This document shows positions 54,620 to 64,000 of a DNA stretch of 64,000 bases, one piece after another; within the stretch, counting starts at the first letter, position 1; every line of letters starts with the position of its first letter. A model generated the notes under the pieces. That model searched no databases, was not told the DNA's origin, and saw nothing but the letters and a program-made list of their open reading frames with translations. The translations under genes and the position numbers were made by a program. This stretch comes from Neoceratodus forsteri (Eukaryota; Chordata; Ceratodontiformes; Ceratodontidae). The stretch spans positions 430,608,501 through 430,672,500 of the forward strand of contig CM028129.1 of the NCBI GenBank assembly GCA_016271365.2, read 5' to 3'.

Positions 54620-57600
54620 GACAGATATGGACATGAATGTAACATATGTATTAAAGTCCGGTGGTCATGCTAAATCTAGGGGCATACCTCTGAAATACCT
54701 TTATTAAATTTATGTAATTTTGACAGTGTGTAATAAGTTCTGTATGCAGTATTTATTTGTATGTGTTGTAATTTATTTGCTTTCACATTAGTGGTAAATG
54801 TTGCTATTATTTCTTGCCATATCTTATCTGTTATATTATATCTAATTCTGTTCCCATTTTCTTTAGTTTTCTTGTTCTTTATTAGTTTTATTACTTAATA
54901 ATCCATATATATTGGATATCATTTTGTTTTATCTTTTTTGTTTTAAGTAATTCTTCTAAGTTTGTTTCTTTATGTATTTTTATTTGCGTCTTCCTTCATT
55001 AAATAGTTTCTAACCTGTTGATATTGTAAAAATAATTTTGTGGAATAATACATTTTTTGTATTTGTTCAAATTATTTTATAGTATTGTTTGATATTATTT
55101 TGTGTATCTCTACTAATCCATATTCTTTCCATATCTTAGAGTGTTTGTCCGATTTTGATGGTGGGAAATTATAATTCATATGAATAGGTATGCATTTTGA
55201 TATTCCATTGATTCTTTTAATATTTGATGTGCTTTATTCCAAACCTGTATTGTGGTTTTTTTGTAATATGTTCTCTTTTATTTCTAGCTTTAGGGTAGTA
55301 TGCAGAGTTTAATAGCTTCTGTATTTTAGTGTAAATATATCCTGCTCTATTTGTGTAGGTGTTTGTGGTTTCCTGTTATTTTTTAACCATGTCCATGTAT
55401 TATTACCTCAGCCGCTATGTAACATTTATGAATGACAGGTAAAGCTAAACTTCTGTTTATTTTAGCAATGTTAATGGTATACGCAATTCTATGCTTTTTA
55501 TTTTCCAAATAAATTTGGTTATTATAGTTTTCATTTTTTTAAATGATTGAGGTATTGGTATTGACAGAGTTTAAAACAGAAAGATCAGCTTAGGTAGAAC
55601 TTTCATATTTATTTTGTTAAAATGTCTGATTACTGTCAATAGTAATGATATCCATCTCTCTAGTTTGTTTTGAATTTTTTATTAACATTGGGCCATAATT
55701 AGCTTCATATAATTTTTCTATTTTGGCTGTTATGTTTATAACCAGATATTGTATTTGTGTGTTGGTTTGAATGCAATTATTATTTTGTATTATGTTAATA
55801 TAAACTTGATTATACAATTTTAGTATTTTGATTTTGTCCAATTTATTTTGTAGCCCGATATCTTACCAAAGGCTGTTATTAAAATAATAGATGTTTCTGG
55901 TTGAGTTAAATATAGTAGAATATCATCAGCATATAAGCTGAGTTTGTAAATGCTATCTTTTATTTGTATATCATGTATGAAGTCCTCAAACTGCTACTGC
56001 TAATGATTCTATAACTCCTATAAATATTAATGGGACAGAGGCACCTTGTCATGTACCTCATTGTAATGTAAATTTGTCTGATATATTTAAATGTGTTTTA
56101 TTATTGCCATTGATGTATTATATATCAATTTTAGCCATCAGCTGAGCTGTGCACTGAACCAATCTCCCTCATAACTGTGAATATATATTGCTATTCCAGA
56201 TGATCAAATTATTTTCTGCAACTATTGCTAATAGTATTGCATCGTCTGTTTCTTTGGCTGAAATTATATCTATTGTGCTTCTTATATTTTCTGCTAAGAT
56301 TCTGCCTTTATAAATCAGTTTTGGTCATTATCAATTATTTGTGGTAATATAGGTTCCAGTCTTTTTGCAATTATTTTGTAAATATCTTGTAGTTCACATT
56401 TAGTAGAGAGACTGGGCGATATGATGCAAAGCTCAGCGGATCGTTGTTTATTTATGAAAAACTTGAATATTTGCATCCTTAAATGTTTCCAGAATTTTAT
56501 TTTCTGTAATGAAAGAATTAAAAGCTCTCATAATATTGGTATTAGTATTTGTTTATAGTGTTTATAAAATTCTATTGTTACCACATCTGGGCCTAGGTTT
56601 TTTTTTTCCATTAGGCAGTTCATTTTATAGCTTGTGCTATTTCATATTCATTTATGTTTTGTTCTAAAAGTTCTTTCATGCTTTCACTAATATGGGGAGT
56701 TTAATTTGTTTTAGAAAGGCCTCTACCTCTTTATCTATTTCTTATTCCTCTATTTCTGATATGTATAGCTGTTTATAGTACTTTTGAAAATTGTTATTAA
56801 TATCTTTTGGTTTATTTAAGACTTTGTCATTTTCATCCTTTATTGCCAATATATCATTTTGTTTTTGTTCCTTCCTTGTTTGCCATGATAACAGCTTTAG
56901 TGGTTTGTCTGCCACTACATAATAGTTTAATCTTGTTCTTAAAATTTGTTTTTATATTGTTTCCATCATAATTGTGTTACATTGTTCTTTTTATATTGAT
57001 TGGTTGAATACTTTTTGTCCATGGTATTGCAATGTATCATATGTAAATGTTGTATTTCTTCTTCTAGTTGATTTATAATAAGATTTTGTCCCTTTTTCTA
57101 TATGCCTCTATACTTCTCATTTTCCTCTTAACCATATCTTAAATGCTTCCCATATACAAATCCAATTTGTATAGCTGGTGGTATTGTTTTCAAAAAATAT
57201 TTTATTTCTATATTTAAATTGTTTGAAATTTGAAGTATTCATCCATTATTTTTATTGTTAATATCGTGGTGAATGGTCTGAGATTACTATACCGGTATTG
57301 TATATTTGTTATAGTATGTTTTAATGTCTCTGATACTAAAAAAGTCTGTTCTGGAATATGACTTTTGGGCAATGGAGAAAAAAAGAGTTGTTTCTTATAT
57401 CTGTTTTCTCTCCCTCCACAGGTCAACTAGTCCCAGCTCCATCATATACCTCTTTATTGTTCCTCTTGATGTTTGATGGGTATTGTCCATTTTATTCATT
57501 TTATCTTGTTCGTAGAGCACTAAATTGAAATCTCCCCTATTATGCATGGGGGCTGTATGTTGTTAATAGTTTAAGAATTAATTGAAAAAGATGGATTATT

Positions 57601-57715
57601 TAGGTTGGGGTGTATATTATACCTAGTGTGCATTTAAAGTTAGGCACATTCATTTCTACAATGGCCCATCTACCTTGTATGTCTGTGTCTTTATTTTGAA
57701 TTTTTGGAAAAACAT
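54620..57715 (-). mobile_element. Degenerate L1-type LINE ORF2
   Basis: Endonuclease part: RWAIVEMNVPNFKCTLGIIY (about 57,670-57,610), then LFFSPLPKSHIPEQTFLVS (about 57,390-57,330), matching L1 YTFFS....SRID.ILVS. RT: QGASVPLIFIGVIESLAVAV (about 56,045-55,985) for the QGCPLSPLLF block, and SLYADDILLYLTQPETSI, with YADD at 55,922-55,933 intact. Then an IQYLVINITAKIEKLYEANY block and a C-terminal C/H-rich remnant (TLIHM..SCPYLSKF, about 54,640). L1 proteins nick DNA and copy their own RNA there. Many stops. Strikingly AT-rich compared with its neighbours. Confidence 0.75.
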
Positions 57716-57719
57716 TAGG

Positions 57720-58479
57720 GGTAGGATAGTCAGACATGCACCAGAGGCAGGTGCAGTACCAGCGCAGTGCAAGTCCACTGCACCATGGTGCACTGAACAC
57801 GATATTCAAAGGTTGCGCATCACGGCAAGTGCCAGTGCAATACAGCTGAATATCACAGTGATGCACCATGGTACAACCAGGCTGCACCAGGGAGCAAACC
57901 AACATGTGCCATGGTGCAACCAGGGCTGCAAAGCAGCAGAGGTGCATGCGCCAGGACACAGAACAACAGGCACAGCAGCAGCATGCCACCAGGGTGGAAT
58001 AGACTGCCACCAGGGTGCAGAGGATGCCAGGAGGGAGGTATGGCAGGCACACAGCAGCAGGCCCTGACCATGCACACCACAGTGGTGCACGGAGGCAGGG
58101 TGGCACCAATGACCACTGGCAAGCAGCCACTGGCAACAACCCACAGGAAGGCATGTGACCGCCACCCGGACCACAGCTGGCAGCACAGAGCCAACAGCAC
58201 ACCGCGCATGCCACACAACACAGAGCCCACAGCCACCCCAGGGCACAGCCACTAACCACTGGGCAGAGACCACCAGACACAACCCCACTCCACCCCAGAT
58301 GTACCACTCAGCCATCATGCACACCACTGCAGCATGGCTCCACATGCCAGTTACAAAGCAGACACAGACACAGATGGCTAACCATAGAAATGTGTATTAA
58401 AACAGGCATAAAACAACTATATACATATAAACAAGTAACTGGGTACAGGGAGCAAGGAATGGGAGGCCACATTACAAAC
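57720..58479. other. Right Harbinger terminal and 3' region
   Basis: CA/GC-rich non-coding DNA; the long ORFs on both strands are low-complexity shadows (cysteine/tryptophan or threonine/histidine-rich). No domain recognised. Presumably the terminal region plus the 3' UTR of the minus-strand Myb-like gene. Confidence 0.45.
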
Positions 58480-59760
58480 TGGGAGGCCAGGGAAGGGGCA
58501 TGGGGACAGGGGACATGGCTGAACAAGGGTACAAGGAGGGCAAGGGAGGGACAGGGAAAGAACAGTTGCAGACCAATGGGCCTGGGCATCCACACCCACT
58601 GCTGCCTGGCGCATGATGTCTGCTGCAGCCTGCACAGTGCCTGTTGGAGCAGCCATGCCACCTGGAGAATGGCAGTGGTGACCTGAAGGATCCACCTCAG
58701 GGCCGGTGTTGACATCAGGCGATGGACACCTAGGACAAAGGAGGGATATGGTATGACTGCATGGCCATATAGAATGTAGCCCACCACCATGCACAGCAGG
58801 CAGCAGTGACATGTGCCTGAGATGGCACACAGCCTCCTGCAGTGTGCGTGGCCACATGAGCCACCAATCTGACTATCCACAACCACAAAGAACACTGTAC
58901 ACCAACACCACCCATGTGCTGCACACCGCAACCATGGCAGGCAGGTGACAGGGCTAAGCAACAGGATGGCAGTGGTGCAGCTTTAATCTGGGTGCACCCA
59001 CAGCCCACCTGCAGCAGCCACAAACATGTAGCCACATGTCACAGCATGGTGTAATGGACACCATGATGGTGCACAGGTAATGGCCATGTGCACAGGGGCT
59101 GTGGCCCACCCCACACTGCACAACACATACCTGGAACAGTGCTTACCTGCTTGGTGGTGCACCCTGTGCCTGTCCAGCAGCACCACCCATGCGACCTGCA
59201 TCCTGTGCCTGAGCCCTGTGGTGGCCTGCCCAGGCCACCCACAGCGTAACCTGCAAGTGCCTCTTCTATCCTCAGGACCTGGTAGGAAACATAGAGAAAG
59301 ATACATCAGTACCTGGCAGCACCACATGCCCCCCAGCACAGCATGCCCCTGGCCCAGTGCAGGCTGCGTGGAGTGGCACAGCGCACCCATGGTGCTGCAC
59401 ACAGCCAACAGAATGCACAGCCCCAGGCCCCCCCACAGCATGGTGTGCCACCCTGCTGGCCCCCACAGAACACACTGGATGAGCATGGACATGGGCATAG
59501 TGCACTTACCTGGACATGGCACGCTGCCCCTCTGAATGTGTGCCAGTAGTGCCCATAGCCTCTCAGGGTCCCTCTGCTGCAGGTCCCCATAGTGGTGGTG
59601 GCACTGATCACTGCTGCAGCTGTGCCCTGTGGCCTCCTCCAGCCCCTCAGCCACCTCGTGCCATACCTCCATCCGTGGCCAATTCAGGGGCCACTGGCTG
59701 AACAGACTGCCTGCATGTGGCTCCACAAGGGCCACAAGGTTTACCAGCTCCACTTGTGAC
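58480..59760 (-). pseudogene. Second Harbinger Myb/SANT-like gene, three exons
   Basis: Exon 1 (about 59,760-59,510) encodes ELVNLVALVEPHAGSLFSQW, MEVWHEVAEGLEEATGHSCS and SDQCHHHYGDLQQRDPERLW. The W...VA..L....G..QC...Y..L spacing is that of a trihelix/Myb-SANT-like domain. It ends at donor CCAG|GTAAGT. Exon 2 (59,278-59,147) lies between acceptor tttcctaccag and donor CAG|GTAAGC. Exon 3 starts at 58,729 after acceptor tttgtcctag and holds CPSPDVNTGPEVDPSGHHCH. The frame has no ATG at the start, so the start is decayed or lies upstream. The first exon also survives at 1-240, indicating that it belongs to the element. Confidence 0.55.
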
Positions 59761-60539
59761 TAGTTAGGTGCCCTGGCACTGCTGCGGTACCAGCATGGTT
59801 GTTTCTGCAGTAGCACAACCAACATGGTGCCAAGTGGCGCACAAGCCACACGTGCTGAGGTGCGTGACTCGCTCGGTGAGGCACTGCCATCACCAGTGCA
59901 CAGCTACAGGGCTGCACAACACACCTGGTGCGGCACTGGCATGTGCTGCAGGTCACCCAGGGTCAAGAGCAATCGTGGGGTCAAAGGTTGGCATGAGCAC
60001 CATTGCGACAGCATGGTTGGGCCCTCCATGCATGGGGTGCAATAGGCACGTGGGCCCCATGGTCCATGGGCCAATAGCACCCAGGCACCATAAGGCATAC
60101 AGCGCGCCAGGTACCATGTGCCCAATAGCAACAGAGTGCTGTACCACGTATAAGCGCAGTGTGCGTAGGCTGCTACCGGCGGCGTACAGCGGCACTGTGT
60201 GCATTCATACTGCTGGGCCTATTGTGCATGTCACACTGTTGCACCCGCGGCGTGTGCATGTGCAACACCAGTGCACCATCGCGGTTCACTATATTCAGCT
60301 GGCATATGCAGATTAACTAATCAGCATATCCGTGGTGCATCAGAGGCATTTGCATCTCATTACAGTTCGCATCCCCTCATTTACATGCGATGCACTATAA
60401 AGGCGCCACTGGACTGCACAGGCTCTAGACTGGTATTGCATCCTTCAGAGTAAGCCACCAGGCTGTGGGCCTGTTGTGACAGTGGAATGGGAGGGCAATG
60501 TGGGTTGTAGCCATCACTGACCACATGTTTATTCCACAG
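59761..60539. promoter_or_regulatory. Divergent promoter region of the right Harbinger
   Basis: Lies between two head-to-head Myb-like genes. TATAAAGG at 60,396-60,403 faces the plus-strand gene. tattcagctggcatatgcag and ctcatttacatgcgatgcac align with 800-920 in the left copy. Ends with the acceptor gtttattccacag (60,539), so a non-coding first exon and intron are likely. Confidence 0.45.
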
Positions 60540-61960
60540 GACTAAGAATGATGGATCATGGGGAGGTTGAGTAGCATGGGCCTGCATGGAGCACAAGCCC
60601 AACTTCACGAGGCAGAGACCAATGCCTATTCGAGGCCTACCTGGACCAGGGGCCTCTCCTGGGTGGCTCAACAGGCACCCCTAGGCCCGGTCAGCAGCAT
60701 GGGAGGGTGTGGCCAGGGCCGTGAACCAGCAGGGCATCCATCAAAGGACTGCACAGGAGTGCAAGAAGAAGGTCGGCACAGACCGGAGGTGGATTAAGGA
60801 GAAAGTGGCTGCCATCCAGGCGCCGCGTTCTGCCATGGGCAGATAACAGCCTGACGTACCACAGCTGTCACCGGAGGAGGTTGGTGGCAGCATCCATGCT
60901 GTTGCAGTGCCGTCGAGGGTGCCTGGCGGTGGGTTCCAGATGGGGGTAGCCATCACTGCATGGTAGTTATGGCAGCGCCTGGGGCAGGTGTCCACCATGA
61001 GGGTGGTCCTGGACTGGACTGTCCGTCCACCTCCACTGGTGTCGGGGGCTGGACCACAGGCAGCCCAATCCCACTGTCCATCTGGATGCCTGTGGCATGG
61101 TTATAGATGAGGCCCTAGCTGTGCTTCAGCATGATGCCAGCCATGGCGTTCAGTATGCCGAGACACAGATCGGGCAGGGTCCAGGACCGATGATGACATG
61201 GTCATTATCCTGGATAGTGGGGTTGCCATTCAGGGTGAGGCACCCATACCACACCCCCACCATGGCAGCGTAGACAGTGCTCTGGTGGTGGTTGTCTGCA
61301 CACTGGCCCCACACGGCATTGCTGTGGGCATCATCGGTGCGGCGCAGGCTGAAGGAGTGGCAGTGGTGGAGGTGCAGCTATGGCAGCTGGACGAGGTTGA
61401 AGGTGGGCCAGGAGCAGTGGCTGCTGATGGTGCACGCAGAATGAGCAGCCCAATGGGGGCCCGCTGTGCAGCCCCACCAGTGCGGGGCTGGGCTGTGGTC
61501 GAGCACCACCAGTGGGTCAGCATAATGCCCATGCTCCCCAGGCGCCGACCCTGGACCGAGCACACCCGTCTGCTACGGGCCTCCATGGAGCAACAGGTGC
61601 TGGTCATGGCAGGGTGTGTGCACTCTGCACAAGCTCGCCAGGCCACAGGGAGGTGTGACAGGGACTATGAACAGCTCATGGTCGAGACCACATATGCGGA
61701 AGGATAAGACCACAGCCCTGGATCGGCTTACTGCTGCGGTCACAGCCAGCCTAGCACCATTGGCCACCCTGGTGTGGCCGTCCGCCACAGACCCCGGGTG
61801 TTCTCCACCCTCAGTCACGGCATCATGGCCCCTCTGTGTCAATGCCGGGATCCACTGTAAGCATTCTGGGCATGCCTGGGCGAGCATGTTCAGGAGCCTG
61901 CAGACACCTGCTGAGGACTGGTCGCATTCCACAGTGACACACCTGGGGGACCATCAGAGA
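60540..61960 (+). pseudogene. Harbinger Myb/SANT-like DNA-binding protein, right copy
   Basis: After the acceptor at 60,539: shifted KPNFTRQ (about 60,598), then NQQGIHQRTAQECKKKVGT and KKVGTDRRWIKEKVAAIQAP (about 60,765-60,825), the second and third helices of the Myb/SANT-like domain, ending AMGR. Further frames carry EQQVLVMAGCVHSAQARQAT (about 61,590), likely the C-terminal helix region. Stops and shifts throughout. It corresponds to 1,081-2,960, and text common to both copies gives the clearest view of the domain. Confidence 0.6.
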
Positions 61961-62493
61961 CACCCGCTGTGATGCGTGCTGGCGCGTCTGCTGGGAGGTC
62001 TTGGCAGACGTGCACATGTCTCACCCGGTGGCGTGCGACTGCGGTGGTCCTGAGCTGCCATCCTCCCTGTCCGCTCTCTGCTGCTGCCTGTGTGCACATT
62101 GGTGTGGCATGTGCGTGTGTGTTCAGGGACTTGGCATCCATAGTCTGATCGCACACAGGCCTTGTGCACACACACCAGCTGCTGGCCACTGTGGCATGTG
62201 CATGATGATGCCAACATAACGCTGGCTGCTACTGTGCACGGTGTTCAGTATCTGACTCACGCCCATTGGCAGCCTCTGGGCGTGTGCATATGGGTGACCA
62301 TGTGCATGTGCATGTGTTGTGCGGGTGTGTGGTGTGTGTGGGTGGGAGTGCAGTGCTGTACAGGGCGCTTCCATGGAGTCCGTCCCATGCCCATCCATGC
62401 TACCCTCCAGTCATTACTGTCATGGGGCCCACCTTGCATGCCTGAATGCTGTGCCATGGTCCCTGGGATGTGCATGGGTCATGTTCACCTACC
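61961..62493. other. Harbinger internal non-coding region (right copy)
   Basis: TG/CA-rich spacer between the convergent genes; equivalent of 2,961-3,770. No feature recognised. Confidence 0.5.
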
Positions 62494-63713
62494 TGCATGC
62501 ACCATAGTGCTCCTCTGCAATTGCGTCCAGTGCTGCTAAGCAATCCTGTTCAGCTGGGGTTCCCTTCACCTGGGGGCTGCTCACCACCACCCGGCCCAGC
62601 AGCTGTATGGACCCCTGCTGTTCCCTCTTCAACCTCAACAGTTATCCCGGTCGGTGGCCATGTTGTGTAGCATACAGCAGACCAGGAATAGGCCACAGGC
62701 CTTTGAGGGAGCTGTACTGTAGGGCACTGCAGCCTGTCAGGCAACAGACCGGGCATTCGGCAGCCCAAACACATGCTCGATGATGTTCTGTGTGCTGGCG
62801 TGTGCCTCATTGTATTGCTCCTGTGCTGGGGTCAATGGGCAGCAGTATGGGGTGAGCAGCCAGGGCTGGAGTGGGTATCCGCTGTCACCTGTATGTTGAC
62901 ATTTGTGTTTAACATGGTGGTCTGTGCAGCTGCACCTGCCTTCCTGGCCACACCCTCTGATGCCCTGGCCTAGCATCCCCCCACCCTGCCGTGTTGTGCC
63001 AGGCTGCCCATTCCAACAGCATACTCACCAACTGGGTGGCTGGTGAGGATGTCCCCACTCTCGAACCTGTGGCACAGTGCTGACTGGTGCCAGATGAAAC
63101 TTGTCGTGTGCTCCACCAGGTGTGTGGCACAGACATTGATTATCGCCCCTGGCATCGCACTACCTGGCAGTTGATGCTGGGTAGCCCTTCCCTGTTGATG
63201 TAGGCTACCTCCAGGTCAGGTGGTGTGTAGATGCCTCGGTAAGTGCAGCTGATGGCCCCTAGCATGCCAGGCATATGTGACACCCTGTGGAACTCCTGCA
63301 TGTTCACTGTATGCTCTGCCTGTGTGCTGGGGAAATGGATGTAGTCCACAGCATGTTGCAGCAGTGCATTGAGGAAATGTATGAGCCATGATCGGCCGAC
63401 TAGGTTATGCCTGTGGTGTCCCTGTTGGTCTCTGGAAGGTACCGTGGCGGGAGGCACATGGCGGCCGTGACCTTGGTCTCCACCAACAGGCGTGGCTCTG
63501 TCTTGTAGGTGCCTGCATCTCATCACTGCACAGCTCACAGAGCTGCCTCAAGTGCCGGTTCAGGCAGTACCTGCCCACAATCTCTGTATCACTGTACTGT
63601 TCAAAGGTGGTGCGGGCACAGTACCACCTATTCCGGACATACTGCCGATGGGCCCTTCCACGGCTGTGCCGCTCTGACTCCTGCCTCCTCACACCCCTCA
63701 TTACTGCCTCCAT
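62494..63713 (-). pseudogene. HARBI1-type Harbinger transposase, right copy
   Basis: Exon 1 (63,713-63,029): SDTEIVGRYCLNRHLRQLCE, then SHMPGMLGAISCTYRGIYTP, where the first catalytic D is S (codon 63,248-63,250), VAYINREGLPSINCQVVRCQ, and FESGDILTSHPVG at a donor (TTG|GTGAGT). Exon 2 (62,888-62,494) follows acceptor caacatacag and has GDSGYPLQPWLLTPY and EQYNEAHASTQNIIEHVFGL with the E of the triad. It ends at donor CAG|GTAGGT. HARBI1-type nucleases cut and join element ends at 3-bp targets (family knowledge). The lost aspartate and shifts mean no activity. Confidence 0.85.
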
Positions 63714-64000
63714 CTGGAAGATGGCACTGCATAGCCTGGGCTGTCCTGCCCCCTGGGCAGCTGTCTCTCAGGCACCCTGGCAGTGTGCCACTGGCGTGTG
63801 CCCTGCGCTGGTGCATACCTGTGTTCAGGGTTCCCAGCTGGTGGCCTGTTGGCTGCTAGCCTCTGCCTCCCACCTGTTCAGGTACTTTCGCTGCCCCTCC
63901 TATGCCTGGTATCACAGACACACGCTGCTGTTTTGCCCTCGCACCTGTCTCACAAGCACACACACAGTTGCTCAGACACGCAGAGCACAATCAGTGTCAC
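63714..64000. other. Right Harbinger, 5' side of the nuclease gene
   Basis: Non-coding; corresponds to the area after 5,175 in the left copy. The element end is not reached. Confidence 0.4.

Larger units (their letters stand above)
57720..64000 (+). mobile_element. Harbinger transposon, right copy (runs off the window)
   Basis: Homologous to 1-5,395 in the same orientation and better preserved. It abuts the L1 endonuclease region at about 57,720. The left end has several tgcacc/ggtgca words and gatattcaaaggttgcgc at about 57,797. It contains, in order, a three-exon Myb-like gene on - (58,480-59,760), a divergent promoter region, a Myb/SANT-like gene on + (60,540-61,960) and a two-exon HARBI1-type nuclease gene on - (62,494-63,713). 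Confidence 0.75.

Noticed and set aside
57600..59753. Large minus-strand ORFs (179-256 codons), some with apparent hydrophobic stretches.
   Set aside because: Only the exon pieces bounded by splice sites resemble anything (Myb/SANT-like); the rest is intron or UTR read through in GC-rich DNA.
1..64000. Search for host protein-coding exons or conserved non-coding elements.
   Set aside because: All frames with recognisable domains belong to transposable elements; I could not support any host exon by eye. A protein search against vertebrate proteomes would settle this.

Overview
This window looks like repeat-packed intergenic DNA from a vertebrate with a large genome. I found no intact host gene. 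Every stretch with recognisable coding signal is a decayed transposable element, and most listed pieces lie inside or against one another. The mix (CR1/L2-type LINEs whose 3' end carries the 'cccatccagtctgccca' and 'aaacatagaaac' sequence, Penelope-like GIY-YIG elements, a Gmr1-ordered Ty3/gypsy element, Harbinger, Mutator-like DNA elements, L1) fits an amphibian, possibly a caecilian. That is an inference from memory of such repeats, not a database match.

Layout. Positions 1-5,395 hold a Harbinger (PIF) transposon with a Myb/SANT-like gene on +, a HARBI1-type nuclease gene on -, and the edge of a second Myb-like gene on -. Next come a Penelope GIY-YIG remnant (5,391-5,760) and a nearly complete CR1-type LINE on - (6,360 to about 11,100), whose upstream side carries 106-bp tandem repeats and whose endonuclease region is split by a small MITE. 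Positions 11,640-15,800 are copy A of an unrecognised repeat family built from 292-bp dyad-structured tandem units, followed by a 141-bp satellite. Positions 16,640-23,440 hold a Mutator-like transposase remnant, 138-bp repeats, a palindromic MITE and a second CR1-type LINE that is itself split by a foldback element.

The unrecognised family recurs as copies B (24,430-29,970), C (27,095-29,675, reversed, inside B), G (30,990-33,560, reversed, cut twice by LINEs), D (33,950-35,870), E (47,160-48,905) and F (51,815-53,415). Between D and E lies a three-level nest: a Penelope-like element (36,390-47,135) is broken by a Ty3/gypsy element (37,895-44,424), which is itself broken by a CR1-type LINE (39,986-41,395) at the reverse transcriptase catalytic site. 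The gypsy element has integrase upstream of reverse transcriptase, the order that defines the Gmr1 group.

Positions 48,905-50,590 are a foldback element whose two arms carry inverted tandem arrays of a tRNA-Glu-like A-box/B-box unit. An AT-rich degenerate L1 (54,620-57,715, -) abuts a second Harbinger copy (57,720-64,000). In that copy, conserved splice sites reveal two divergently transcribed Myb-like genes and a convergent two-exon nuclease gene. The two Harbinger copies lie in the same orientation and are homologous over several kilobases.

Nothing here appears to work as a host pathway. The functional relationships are within elements (transposase with its Myb-like partners; RT with endonuclease) and between elements (Harbinger transposase with MITEs that have similar ends). 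All coding copies contain stops or frameshifts and are presumed dead.
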